Part shown: positions 34,501 through 46,600 of the stretch, piece after piece
How positions within the stretch are numbered: position 1 is the first letter of the stretch
Layout of the letters: each line of letters opens with the position of its first letter
DNA from: Strigamia acuminata
Taxonomy: Eukaryota > Arthropoda > Chilopoda > Geophilomorpha > Linotaeniidae
Length of the DNA: 64,000 nucleotides
Assembly: GCA_949358305.1 (NCBI GenBank)
Contig: OX442316.1
Coordinates: forward strand, 15,066,001-15,130,000
Direction: 5' to 3'
Made by a program: the position numbers and the translations under genes
The notes under the pieces: model-generated
What the model was told of the DNA's origin: nothing
What the model saw: only the letters and a program-made list of their open reading frames with translations
The model's database searches: none

Positions 34501-37500
34501 ACGTATCGAAGGACTGGTCGAACAACTTCGAACGCTGGGCCAAGCAGTTACGGGACAAGAAGTAGCCGTCTATATGCTGCAGGGACTTCCGGAGTCGTAT
34601 AAAGGCGTGCAGCAGTGTGCAGACTTCACATCTCACGTCGACTTGACGGGGGAAAAAGTCCGATACGCCATAAAACAAGAAGAAGAAAGACAGGTCGGTG
34701 AAGAAAAAGTTGTAGAACGTTTAAATAAGGTGCACATTTCTTCCAAGGGAAATCAACGTTTTGAGCGGAGCAAAGCGACATGTTACCGCTGTAAAAAGAC
34801 TGGCCACATCGCGCGCAATTGCAGGACCAAAACGGAAGATTTGCCACCACAGTCATCTGAAAAACACGAGAAGTTTGAAAAACCAAAACGAGACAAGGAG
34901 AAGTCAAATCCGAAGGCAAAAGCTGTGACGGAAAAACGCAATCAATACGCATACGTGATTGCCAGCAAAGAAAAATGCGACAGTGCAAAGATTCAATCAA
35001 AAAAGGATCGACCATGGGCACTGGATTCCGCATGCTCGTTGCACATGACACCGGATATCACGGTATTTGAGAAATTTGAAGAAAAGAAAATGGATGATGT
35101 CTACCTGGCGGACGGACGCCCAACTAAGGTGATCGGCGAAGGGACAGTACGATTTAAATCGAAAAATGCCGAATTAATCACCGAGGGCGTAGTTCTTGCA
35201 CCAGCACTTGACAGCAATTTATTATCGGTGAGAAAATTAACAGCAAGCGGCTTGGACATTGATTTTCGAAAAAATAAATGTTTCGTTTATCGTAATGACG
35301 AATTGATCGTGACGGCGACAGACGAGGACAATCTTTACATCGCCGACATGAAAGTTGTGAGACCGGACGATAAAATCAATGCTGTGCGACCAAATAAAAC
35401 AATTCATTGGCATGAACGTTATGCGCACGTAAACAAGGATTGCATCGCGGAAATGGCACGCAAGCAGATCGTACGAGGGCTCGAAAACTATGAAAAAGAA
35501 AATGAAGTTTGTGAAACATGCATCAAAGGCAAACACGCACGAGATTCATTCAAATCGATTCAAGAAGAGAGACAGTCGGAAATTCTAGAACTGTTACACA
35601 TGGATCTCTGCGGACCCATGAGCGTGGAGTCGATTGGAGGAAGTTGGTATACGATGGTAATCGTCGATGATGCATCAAACAAAGTGTTTGGATTTTTCCT
35701 CGAAAAGAAAAGTGAAGTGTATGAGATTTTTTGCAATTTCGTCAATGAAGTGGAAAACCAAACAGAAAAACGTGTCAAACGAATTAGAACTGATAATGGC
35801 ACAGAATTTGTGAATAGGAAAATGCAAGACTTTCTACAGAAGAAGGGAATAAAACACGAGAAGACTATTCCACACTCACCATCCCAAAACGGAAAAGCGG
35901 AACGGATGAACCGAACCGTGATGGAGGCGTCGCGAACGATTTTAACCGACGCAAAATTACCAAAAGAATTTTGGGCGGAAGCGGTTGCAACAGCAATTCA
36001 CGTGAGGAACCGATGCACGTCAAAGACGAAAGGCGATAAGACACCAGAGGAAATATGGTCGGGACGAAAGCCGTGTGTCGGATATTTCCGAAAATTTGGA
36101 TGCGTAGCAAGCGCATGGATTCCACATGTGAAAAGAGACAAACTCGATCAAAAAAGCAAAGAAGGTATTTTCGTGGGATATTGCATGGACCGGAAGGGTT
36201 ACCGGGTTTATTACCCAGAAGATGGAAAAATTGAGCCAACACGTGATGTAAAATTTTTTGAAGATAAATGCGGTGGCGAATTACTGACGTCAACAATCAG
36301 CAACACCACCGAAATGGCAATAATACCGGATCCAGCACCAGAAAATACTGATGACGCAGCATCCGATACGACCGAGTCATACTACACCAACGCGACCGAA
36401 AATGAACAAGATTCGTCGGAGTGGGACCAAAGCGACGGTGATGCGCTAAGTCAATTTTCGGCTGAATCGAACGATGAGACACCAACAACGGATGAAAATA
36501 GCCAGCCAAACCAACCAAATGCGGCGGACGGTGACGAACCAGCTCCCGGGAACGAGGACAGCTCGGACACCAACGATGAAGAAGCTGGCGCGGGCGGCTA
36601 TGTGAGGAGATCAACGCGAAATACAGCACCACCAGACAGACTTACTTTACATCCAAAAGGAAAATCTTATTGTAAATTAATAAGGTATGTGGTCCCAGAT
36701 TCTATTGATGAAGCAATGGAAGGGGAACATGAGCGGGAATGGGATTTAGCAATAAAGTCTGAAGTAGATTCTCATACTGAAATGGAGACATGGAAATTAG
36801 TTCCACGCCCAGAAAATAGAAAAGTATTAAAGTCAAGGTGGGTATTTCGAGTAAAGGACGGAACAGATGACAAACCAAATTTTAAAGCTAGGCTCGTAGC
36901 CGTGGGGGCGGGGCAAAGACCCGGGATAGATTTTGAGGAATCAAATTCGCCAGTCATGCGGCTAACGACCCTACGCATAATTTTAGCTTTAGCAAACCAT
37001 TGGGGCTGGCCAATAAGGCAGCATGATATGACCACGGCGTACTTACACGGGAAGTTGAAGGAAGTTGTGTTCATGGAACAACCCCCGGGAAGGGAAGAGA
37101 AGGATCGTTCAGAGTGGGTTTGCGGATTAGAGAAAGCTATCTACGGTTTAAAGAACAGCGGCCGTACATGGTACAAGACTTTAGACAAATTTTTGAGGAA
37201 AAACGGTTTTATTAGATTAAAATCAGATGAATGTGTTTACATAAAATTCGAAAATGGTCGTCTCAAATCAATAATTGCGGTTTACGTAGATGACACCATC
37301 TCCACAGCTGAAACAGACAAAATGTTAGATGCGATTTTTGAACTTTTAAAATCAAATTTTAAAATAAAAAATTTAAGAGAACCAAGTAAGATTTTAGGGA
37401 TAGAAATTGAAAGAGATAAAGCAAATGGAAAATTACATTTGTCACAGGCAGCATATATCCAAAAAATAATTGATAAGTTTGGAATGACAGACTGCAACCC

Positions 37501-40500
37501 AATGCAGACCCCAATCACAAAAGGGCAAGAGTTTGAAATTAAGAAAGTTAAGAAAGCAAAGAAAAATGCAGGTAATCAACCAAAAGAATTCGTGAGAGAA
37601 GAGATACCGTACCAAAATCTCATCGGTGCATTAATGTACCTAGTACAGGGCACTAGGCCAGATATCGCATTTGTTGTCCATTTCTTAGGCCGTTTTAATC
37701 AGAATTATGATCAGGAAAAATGGACGTTAGCGAAGAGAGTCGTAAGATTTTTGAAAGTGACGATTAATAGACGTCTGGAATACAAGAAATTCGAAAGTCC
37801 ATTGCAGGGATTTACAGACGCCTCCTGGAACGGCAAACTTGATCAAGGGAAATCAACAACAGGTTTTGCATTTAATTTATTTGGAACTGCAATTAGCTGG
37901 AAATCAGCCAAACAAAAAATGGTGTGTCTTTCATCTTGCGAAGCCGAATATATGGCTGTTTGTGACGGAATTAAAGAAGGAAAATGGTTAGTAAATTTTC
38001 TGACAGAATTAAAATTAGATCATTTATGCGAGCGACCAGTAACAATGTACTCGGATAGCACATCAGCTATTGCTGTTGCAAAGGGAACAATGAATAGAAG
38101 TAAAACTAAGCATATTGCTCTAAAATATCTTTTTGTTAAAGATGAAGTAGAAGATGGAAATTATACGTTAAATTTCGTAGGGACTAAATCAATGCCAGCA
38201 GATTTTCTGACAAAGCCGGTAGAGAAAGAAACAATTTCAAAATGTGCCGAATTGTTGGGAATGGTTGACATTACTTAAAATTAGAAATTAGCTTTGCACC
38301 ATCTATGAATCGCAGGAAGGGATTTGTTACCATTGCTTCTCGATAGATGGCGCTACCACCTTATTAACCCCCACTTTGTAACCAATGATTATCACTCTCG
38401 TTTTTGTTATCACCTTTGTACTCACTTGAATATAACACGCATTTTGTTATCGTGGCTTTGGACTTTTATTTATCAACAACTACACAGCTACTACAGACTG
38501 AAATCCTAACACGAACACTGAGCAATTGACTTGACTTTATGCTTAGAATCATTTTTCTGCTGAAATATCCATGTCAAAGGCAGTTTATCATCTGCAAATG
38601 GAAGCATAACAATCCTCCAATACTTTTTTTATAAGTATATTGGTCCATGATGTTCTTAATTTAATGATTTAGACCGATACCCATACGGAAAAACCATTCT
38701 AATAGTAACATGGGTTGGGGATGGTTTCCTGTGTGGGTATTGGTCCACAACATTAAATTAAGGGTATCATGGACCAATATACTTATAATAAAAAGTGACC
38801 ATGTAAATGTAGTATTTGACAAATAAATATGGTAATTCAAAATTTACTTCTTTGGGGCTCGTTTTATTGCTAAATAATTAAACGGCACCCTAGTCAGATT
38901 CACGATTTTAGGGCAAGCCCTGCAGTGCCGGGTAATAAGCATCAATATGCGATTTGAACAATAATACTCGTTTTTATAATTTTAAACGGTCTATTTTTGG
39001 CCCATTAAAAAACGATTAAACGAGCTTTAAAGCAAAAATTTTGTTCCAAAGTTTGTTTAAACAGATTTAAACGACAATTTGTTTGTTATTGAAATACTGT
39101 ATTTATGTGTGTATGTATACGGAATCATATTAATTGTAAGTTTTACTTGATAGGACTTTAGTGTTGATGTGCAACTAATCGTTCATTGGATAGATAATCA
39201 AATACAAAATCGAAGCAGTTCCTTGTTAATTTTATCAAAGAAATCAACGGATAAATTATTTATTCCGTTTTTGGAATTTACAAATTGCAAAGCTTGTAAT
39301 CAGTTAATCATTGATCCGAATGGCCACCCCCTTCGTCTCATGGGAAACATGCTGCACTATTCTTCTAGGTAAACAATGAATACCGTATATACTCTAAACC
39401 GATAAAACATTGACCTATTTCCAATTTGTTGTGCCGGATTACGCCTAGCTGTGGACTGTGCTCTACTACGAGGAAAAGTAGTTCTGTGTCAAAGCATCAC
39501 CTTTGACAACGAAACAAGTGTTGGTAATCGATCACAATGTCTGGAGTTCGATTACAATTCTGGTGTTATGGGCTACCTTTTTTTGCCACTACACCAGTGA
39601 TACGGCTGGAGTTCGGTCAACATTGTATCGGTTTAGAGTATACAGTAGTATACTCGATATATACTTTTGGTCACATTTTGCAATTAAATGGAGGTATTGC
39701 AGGTATTGCTTGTTATGTAGACCAGGGTTTCTCAAACTTTTTAACATTGTGATACACTTTTTAGGAAGACAATCCATGGTGACTCACTTAATCCCAAGCG
39801 CGTTGAAATTTTTTAGTGATAGCTTTTTTCTTTTAGTTACTGGTAGTTTGTGAGCTGGATTAGTTTGTATAGCATGTAATTACCGGGTGGCCCACATAAA
39901 AGCGGCCCGACAATGCGAGGAGGGTTACCACGAGAGTCTAAAAAAATGTATGTATTGTTCAATTAAATATATATTAATCGTTAGTTGTGTGTAGTATTTG
40001 TTTCATTAATGTTTCTGGTGCAGTTTTTCCCGTTCTTTCGTTTGGTGTTTAGTTTTTGACGATCCGAACCTGCGTTCTCGAAATATTTGCGATTTTAATC
40101 AATTTGTGTCCCAATTCACCAGATTTGATTGCACTAGTCATTCCTGAATTTCAGATTGTGGTACTTTTTGAATTTTTTCAGCTAGATTTTGCAAGGTTTT
40201 GTGCAATTTTGCTAGATTTTGTAAAATTTTGCTAAATGTTGTAAAATTTTGCTAGATTTTGTACAATTTTGCTAAATGTTGTAAAATTTTGCTAGGTTTT
40301 GTAAAATTTTGCAAGATTATGTAAGTTTTTGCAAAGTTTTGTAAAATTTTTGTAGATTTTGTAAATTTTTGCTTGATTTTGTAAAATTTTGCTACATTTG
40401 AGAAATTTTATCTTAAGTAAAGTGGTATGGTACGAAAAGTACTGTGTATCTGTACCAGTACCGCTGCAGAAATCCACACAATCTGAAATTCTGGTATGAC

Positions 40501-41921
40501 TACAGTAGTGCAATCAAACTTGGCAAATTGGGACGAACATTTATTTAAAACAGCAAATATCTGGAGAATGAAAGCTCGGATTGTTAAAAACTAAACACCA
40601 AACGAAAGAGCGGAAAAGACTGCACCAGAAACATTAATGAAACAATACTAACCGCCACTAATGATTAATATACATTTAATTGAACAATACATACATTTTT
40701 TTAGACTCCCGTGGTAACCCTCCTCGCATTGTCAGGCCGCTTTTATGTGGGCCACCCGGTATTATTGGCTACTTGTGTTTTAAGTTAATGCAACAAAACA
40801 TTTAATTAATTTTACTTGATTGATTTTTCCCATTTTTGATTTCCTTTACTTCTATTTATTTGAACATGGACGTGTGTTCATCTTACCAAAAATTCGCTCA
40901 CGACCCACCAGTGGGGCGTGCCCCAAAATTTGAGAACCGCTGATGTAGACTATAGTATGTAACCATGAGGTTAATTATTTTAGACGAAAGATCAGCTTTA
41001 ATTGCATTTTTGATTTGAGTCTATATCCATTTGATGTGCAAGTTTGTAGCATAGTGGTAACGCTATGTAAGTACTGGTATAGCGACCAATCGATGTTTGT
41101 TTTAAATTTGAATTGTTTTTTAGTTATAATTAGGGGGCATATTAACTTATCTCTCGCTAATGATAAAAGATACTATGAAAAATTCGATAAAAAGCAAATG
41201 ACAATGCCGTCTGAATTCAAACTCACAAAAATTCAAGTCCAAGACATTAATTGCACTGAAGTAGTAGAAAATCCAAAATTCAAACGTAAGCGTAAAGACA
41301 TTTGTATGTTTCTATGCCTTTCTGATACATTAATTTTTAAATTTATGTTTAGGTAAATGTTTCAGTTATGAATTCACATTTAGAAGAACAATTTTACAAA
41401 ATGTGCTTCTCATATTCTTACCTAGTACTCTCATTGTCATGCTTTCTTGGATATCTTTTTGGTTGGATGTTGAATTAGCAGCGTCCAGGGTGGCTTTGGG
41501 TCAAACTTCACTGCTTACTTTGGCTGCGCAGTTCAATTCTGTGCAAAATAGTTTGCCGCCCGTTTCTACTGTAAAGGCGATTGATATTTGGATGTTTACT
41601 TGCATTCTCATGGCTTTTGCATCAATTTTGGAGTATGCGCTGGCTTACAATTGTAAAAATCGGCGCTCACAACAAAGAAATCAAGTTGGACCGAAGAGAA
41701 AAGTACTACTCCGTATTATTTTTGTAATTTAGTGTGGAATAATATTAATTATGTTTTGTATATAGACGAAATACATGTATGAGGATAAGCAAGGTTGCTG
41801 CCGATCCAAATCAGTCGATCAGTGGGCCAGAATTCTTTTTCCATTAGGTTTTTTTGGGTTTAATATTGCATTCTGGGGCTGGCTTTTTCTCATGCGTGAA
41901 TACAAAGATGTGTTTTTGTAA
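31521..41921 (+). CDS. Cys-loop ion channel subunit, unit 7 (intact, Copia in intron 3)
   Basis: Exons: 31521-31594, 32498-32562, 32622-32680, 39154-39368, 40984-41066, 41124-41285, 41353-41702, 41766-41921; 387 codons. The signal peptide runs into GENCSCEG. TNCKACNQ, the Cys-loop (CIFDLSLYPFDVQVC), MPSEFKLTKIQV, the A-S-R filter (ELAASRVALG) and M1-M4 are all kept, and the C-terminus MREYKDVFL matches unit 6, its closest paralog. Intron 3 is 6.5 kb, against 0.35 kb in unit 6, because of a sense-orientation Copia and MITEs; intron 4 holds an hAT element. Splice sites are consensus, so the gene can still be functional if these introns are removed. The Copia LTR could also supply a polyadenylation signal inside the gene. 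Confidence 0.85.
31956..32126. mobile_element. TAGGTGC(G/A)TTCAA MITE, third copy
   Basis: Ends TAGGTGCGTTCAATTT and AATTTGAATGCACCTA. The body has inverted TCGAAAAACCGATT pairs and differs from the copies at 7151 and 56233, so only the termini define the family. Confidence 0.7.
32697..32845. mobile_element. Foldback MITE in unit 7 intron 3
   Basis: Arms TCTTTCCACACTCAAGGTTC and onward through AGCTGGGCTCCC are inverted around a short centre with GTGTAGCAGTAG. Almost the whole 149 bp is a hairpin. Confidence 0.8.
33606..33800. mobile_element. Possible Tc1-like fragment
   Basis: ATACACTACTTGACACAAGTGTATTTGGCC resembles a Tc1-type terminus. The open frame that follows has no recognisable transposase motif. 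Truncated by the Copia insertion or before it. Confidence 0.3.
33821..34007 (+). repeat. Copia 5' LTR
   Basis: 187 bp, TG...CA ends. It should hold the element's promoter and RNA start, though no TATA box is obvious. Differs from the 3' LTR at base 5 (T/A) and near base 149 (C/T). Confidence 0.95.
34009..34025 (+). other. Primer binding site, initiator-Met tRNA anticodon type
   Basis: TGGGTTATGGGCTCAG directly after the LTR is complementary to the anticodon stem-loop region of initiator methionine tRNA (CAU anticodon). Drosophila copia primes reverse transcription from this internal part of a cut tRNA, and the same mode is expected here. Confidence 0.75.
34126..38278 (+). CDS. Copia gag-pol polyprotein, one frame change in gag
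   Basis: Gag begins at 34126 (MADPNTSTQSF). A one-base change of frame occurs in the five-A run at 34427-34431; downstream, one frame stays open to 38278. Domains in order: zinc knuckle CX2CX4HX4C (34781-34822); protease with LDSA in place of the usual D-S/T-G (35021-35032); integrase HHCC (from about 35404) and the D, D, E residues in HMDLCGP, RTDNGTEF and GKAERMNRT; reverse transcriptase with YVDD (37283-37294); RNase H with FTDASW, CEAEY and YSDS. The frame change is most simply a mutation; its position inside gag argues against a programmed gag/pol shift. Codon use is more GC-rich than in the receptor exons. Autonomy is uncertain because of the frame change and the protease Ala. Confidence 0.9.
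38325..38511 (+). repeat. Copia 3' LTR
   Basis: 187 bp, preceded by the purine tract AGGAAGGGA. Two differences from the 5' LTR. Confidence 0.95.
38630..38795. mobile_element. ATAAGTATATTGGTCCATGA palindromic MITE
   Basis: TATAAGTATATTGGTCCATG is inverted at the right as CATGGACCAATATACTTATA; inner CTTAATTTAATG and ACCGATACCCA pairs are also inverted. A half copy with the same left flank lies at about 46850-47010 in unit 8 intron 4. Confidence 0.8.
39388..39642. mobile_element. TATACTC-end MITE in unit 7 intron 4
   Basis: Ends TATACTCTAAACCGATAAAA and the inverse. The body contains AAAAGTAGTTCTGTGTCAAA, AGATTCGATTACAATTCTGG-type core and CACTACACCAGTGA. Same family as 42641 and 54183. Confidence 0.8.
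39723..40942. mobile_element. hAT element (non-autonomous) with nested insertion
   Basis: Ends CAGGGTTTCTCAAACTTTTT and AAATTTGAGAACCGCTG. A perfect 8-bp target duplication ATGTAGAC (39715-39722 and 40943-40950) confirms an hAT insertion. No transposase remains. Most of the interior is another element (39881-40761). Confidence 0.9.
39881..40761. mobile_element. MITE nested in the hAT element
   Basis: Arms of about 100 bp beginning TACCGGGTGGCCCACATAAA face each other. The centre (about 40170-40400) is a degenerate tandem array of about eleven units of TTTTGCTAGATTTTGTAAAA. On the - strand the array is open for 73 codons, which is a by-product of the repeat. Confidence 0.85.
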
Positions 41922-42640
41922 CCGCTCAAACGTTTTGTCGCCTTTCTGGTTCTTCATCATCATACAACTCCTGATAAAATGTATTCTATCAGTTTTCACA
42001 TCACATACACAACTTTAAACCATAGATGACAATTGGTAACTTGCTTGGCTAGCTGTAATGTAAAAGATTTGTGGCTCCGAAATCATATCTTTTATTTGCA
42101 ATTTGTTCTATTCAAACTGTATACAATTTATCTAAGTGTAGTAGTTCATCAGACCTGAATGTAAAAGTAAAGTAAATGTAAAAATTTTGCCAAAAATGTA
42201 TATAATGTGTGTGTGGATCCACTGGCTAGTTTCTACCTACTGTTCATTTTTGGCTAAACACAAGGGTAACACAGGTTCACTTTTGCCTTGTTTTCAACTT
42301 TCAAGCTCTTGGCAACGGCAAACCGAGCACATGCTTGGAGCAGCACATTGGTAGACGGATGCCCACTGCGGCTGAAACAGACTAAATTAGTCACCAATTT
42401 TGAAGTTACATCAAGACAAGCTGTTTAAGTATGTTGTTTAAAATGCTGTTTAGTCTAAAATACTTTACGAATGCGCCTACTGATGTTGAGATCCAAAATC
42501 CAAACTTTTTATGTAGAACTTTGTCAATGGTGACAAACCTTCGGTGGAAATAGCGACCAGAGCCAACTCGAACTGTTGGGAATTCACAATACCAGGATCA
42601 GAGAAAATTTCCATTAAGAGGAGGCGCTAAAACAATCTCC
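41922..42640. other. 3' flank of unit 7 and spacer
   Basis: Bases 42060-42200 probably include the 3' UTR end. The rest matches nothing I recognise, apart from a short inverse match (about 42415-42470) to the unit 1 and 2 intron 2 segment near 2140-2180. No gene seen. Confidence 0.4.
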
Positions 42641-43033
42641 TATACTCCAAACCGATAAAACGTTGTCCAAACTCCTATTGGTTGAGCCAGATTACGCCTA
42701 ACTGTGGATTGAGCTCTACTACGCGGAAAAGTAGTTCTGTTTATTTTCAATGAATTTCAGTGTAAAAAGTGATTAGAATGATGGATTTTATTTAATTGGT
42801 AATAAAATGTTTATTTAATTTGCTGAATTTGCTTTTTTTTCCTTTTAATCAATCAATGTTAGCACAGTTTGTTGGTTTCTTTTGGCAGGTAAACAAAGAT
42901 TTAGTTTTTTATTGGTTGTTTTGCCTAGTTAGATTACAATTCTGGTGTTATGGGCAACTTTTTTGTGCCACTACACCAGTGAGACGGCTCAACCAATAGG
43001 AGTTTGGACAACGTCGTATCGGTTTGGAGTATA
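42641..43033. mobile_element. TATACTC-end MITE between units 7 and 8
   Basis: Ends TATACTCCAAACCGATAAAA and the inverse, then inverted CAAACTCCTATTGGTTGAGC. The core has AAAAGTAGTTCTG and AGATTACAATTCTGGTGTTA as in the copy at 39388. Confidence 0.85.
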
Positions 43034-43664
43034 CACACAAACTACTCCTAGCTTTCCTCCATCCAGGACGCAGTTTTACATTGTGACACAGTAATAACTG
43101 CCTCTTCGCCACCTTATTAAACTGGGAAAGTCAACTCCGCTCCCAATCCTACCCTCATTCCAGTATTTCGAGGGAAATACATGATGAAAAACCCTAGGAA
43201 CAGGCCTGTGTCTGCAGCTAAACAGATTGCAATAAATAGTTTGGAAAAAATCTTTTATCAAGTAGTAGCCCCATCGACGAAAGGGCTTAGAAGATTTGAA
43301 CTGAACTAGTCTAAGAATCGTGTTTAGTCTAAATTACTTTTCGTTTTTGGCACTGGCATTAAATTGAAGTTTAGGAGTCATAAATTTCACTAAAGGTAAT
43401 AGCCGTTTTGCATTTTATAGCTACAAAATAATGTTAAAATGTGTCGAACATAAAACTGAAGTTAATGGCATGTTTAGAATAATAAATTCTGTAATGTCTA
43501 TTGAGTGAAGTTTTAACTAAAAGACGTTGGTTTTTTTCTGATAAAATTAGTCGAGATCATTTTATACTTAATCAATGGTTTGCATGGTAACATGGTAACA
43601 GGTTAATTGAAGGAAACTGATCGGTGTTATGTTAAGTTCTTCTACTAAACACGAGCAGAATAGA
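43034..43664. other. Spacer and leader of unit 8
   Basis: Bases 43360-43515 match 49820-49985 before unit 9 (AATTCTGTAATGTCTATTGA). No splice or TATA signal is clear. No gene seen. Confidence 0.4.
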
Positions 43665-46600
43665 ATGTTACTCCAATTGGCTCTAATGTTAGTTGTTGTG
43701 TCTGCAAAATCGGAAGGAGAAAACTGCTGTTCATGCGAGTGGTAGGAATCTTTACTTTAATTAAATTTAGCTACCGTATTTTACCGATTAAGAGTCGCCC
43801 TCGAATAAGAGCTGCGACTGAGAGAGGCGAATTGATGTAAGTAACTACTATCCGAGGGCTTTTGAAACCAAACAGGAAACGGTTAATGGAAAATTCGTCA
43901 ATGATGATAGATCAGGGGTCGGCAACCTTTTGAGACAGAAGAGCCAAAAGTTAAAATTTACATAATTTTCCAGTTTTTAAAGAGCCACCGTTTAAACGCC
44001 CGGGCGTTTAATTTTTTTTTCAGCCGCTTTCCCGGCGCCAATTTGAAACCCGGCGCTAAATTGAACCGGCGCATAACCGAAAATTTGCCGATTTTTCGCA
44101 AATATGGCGATTTTTCGGCAAAAATCATCGATTTTTTACAAAAAAATCGGTAATTTTTGGGGCCCCGGCACCAATTCATTGAACCGCCGATGACTGCCCG
44201 GTGCTAAAACGGGGCCGGCGCGTTATTGAACCCGGGCGTTTAAACGGGGCGATACGGTATATTACTTTAGCGACGCCGTGTTTCAGCTGCTTAGATTCAG
44301 CTAGGTTAGTTTAGGTCAGGTTAAATTAGTTTGTTTAGGTTAGGTCAGGTCAGGTTAGGTTTAATTAGATTAAAAAACGGCGTCGCTAAAACGGGCATCG
44401 CTAAAGTGAAGCACATTCTTCCAGTTATATGAATGTACTTCATTTTAGCGACGCACGTTTTAGCGACGCCGCATCTTGGAGAGCCGCACCTTGGCATCGA
44501 AAGAGCCGCATGCGGCTCGCGAGCCGCAGGGTGCCGACCCCTGTGATAGATAGAAAATTTTAAAAAAAGTGAAATTTTAATGGAAAAATTAAAATTTCAC
44601 TGAGAAAAATAAAATTTTAATGAAAAAAGTAAAATTTTAATTAAAAAAAAATTGAAATTTTAATAAAAAAAAATTGAAATTTTAATTAAAATATGGTAAA
44701 CAATTGTAATAAGAGCTGCCCTCGATTAAGAGCCGCTGCTCGGAGTGTCAGCTTTGAATAAGAGCCGCGGCTCTTATTTTGTAAAATACGTTATGTTTTT
44801 AAACCCTCTCTGTCCCAACCTATAGGATCGATTATGACCAACAAAATGTGTTTTTAATTTATTTTGTCTAAAACGAAGGGGATTTTCTTTCAGAAAATTT
44901 TTATATTTTATATATTTTTTTAAAGTCCTGTATTTAGTCGTTCTATATAGGTTATACATATGGTAAATAGTTTTATTTTGTTTTATTGCTTAGCAATGGT
45001 GACCAAGAAGAGCAAATTTTGCCAGCAAATTATTCAGCGATGTCAACTGCGATGAATGGTTGTAGCAAATATCTAAAACTCGTAATGAACTATATTTTAA
45101 TGTCTTTAATTTTGCAGTAACTATTGGCTGGTCACTTAGAATTAGAGGAATTTTAAGACTGTCCTCTAAAGACATGGTAATTTTTAATGACTTTACAATA
45201 GCATCTTTGATAGGTGTAAAATCAGGGCTGCATTTACTACTACAGTGGAACCTCGATTATCCGAACTAATTGGGAGACATGGGTGTTCACAAAACCGAAT
45301 TGTTCGGATAATCGAACATTAGGTTTATACACATACTGCATATGAAAATAAAAAGTCATTAAAATATTGTTAAAAAGCATTAAAACCGACCAAAAGTGGA
45401 TAAAAACTGTCAAAAAACATTAAAGGTCAAGTGCACCGAGTGGTTTTTATTTTTTTTCTTATAGAGCATAATAAAAAATATTTTTCCTGGTAAAAAAAAA
45501 TAAAATTTGGGCCTTTATCATTGTTTAATAACAATCGCAACATCAGGTGTTGTCAAGGCAAAGAATGGTTTTTGTCTTTATTGTTGTTGCTTTTACACAA
45601 TAAGCACTTTTTAACCATCATAAGCTTACAAGTAAATCTCGATTGAAATTGTAATTGTATTACCGGAATGAAAACTGTCGTCTGCGCATGCTTATCAGAC
45701 TGCGTGTGTGCAACAAAACCACCACCGAACAACAACCATCATGCAGCACATTCAATTGTTATTAAACAGTGATAAAGGCCTAAATTTTATTTTTTTTAAA
45801 ATGAAAAATATTTTTTTATTAGGCTCTATCAGAATAAAATAAAACCCACTCGGTGCATTGACCTTTAAAAATCGATTAAAAACCGATAAAAAATGGATAA
45901 AAAATTGCTTATTGGTGTTAGGATAATCAATCGTTTGTATAACCAGTGTTCCGATAATCAAGGTTTTACTGTATATAAATTCCATTTGGTTGGGCATACC
46001 ACTAACTGATCCTTCTTATTTTTTTTAAGTATGTGTTTGAATAAGGATTTTGATACGTCTTTTGCCTGTAATTGAAATTTTTTTGAGCACATACAATTTT
46101 ATTGTAAAGCTGTATATTGCATGCCAAGCACAAGCTTGTGTTATACAATTTATACGTAAACGTAGAATCATGTTAATTGTAATTTTACTTGGCAGGACTT
46201 TAGTGTTGATGCACAACTAACCGCTCAATGGTTAGATTATCAAATACTGAAACAAAAACGGAACTACTTGTATACCAACTTTAGAACTTTACCAAATGAA
46301 ATAGCGAATAAATTATTTATTCCATTTTTGGAATTTAAAAATTGCAAGGCTTGTAACCAGTTAATCATTGATCCGGCTAAGCATCCTCTTCGTCTCGTGG
46401 GAAAAACAATAATTTATATATTCAGGTAAACAGAATTAAATTTAAAGAATACCGTATTCAGGGTGTCTCATCCAAAACATTATCTTTTCAAATTTCTAAA
46501 AGATTATATGGCAATTGTTTGTACTGGAACAAACGAAAATTCAGTTAATTTCCTCTGCAAACAGTAGCTGCATTCAAAAATTAAAATATTTTGTGTTTTA

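Larger units (their letters stand above)
33821..38511 (+). mobile_element. Copia LTR retrotransposon, nearly complete
   Basis: A 4691-bp element with 187-bp LTRs (33821-34007 and 38325-38511) that begin TGTT and end AACA and differ at 2 positions, so the insertion is young. Flanks GGAAC and CGAAC are consistent with a 5-bp target duplication with one change. The primer site follows the 5' LTR, a purine tract GGAAGGGA precedes the 3' LTR, and one long gag-pol region lies between. It sits in intron 3 of receptor unit 7 in the same orientation. Confidence 0.95.
43772..44790. mobile_element. TACCGTATTTTACCGATTAA element with nested hAT MITE
   Basis: Left end TACCGTATTTTACCGATTAAGAG and right end CTCTTATTTTGTAAAATACG, with AAGAGC/GCTCTT pairs inside. 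A similar element lies at 48181-48497. The hAT element at 43913-44543 is inserted within it. Confidence 0.7.
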
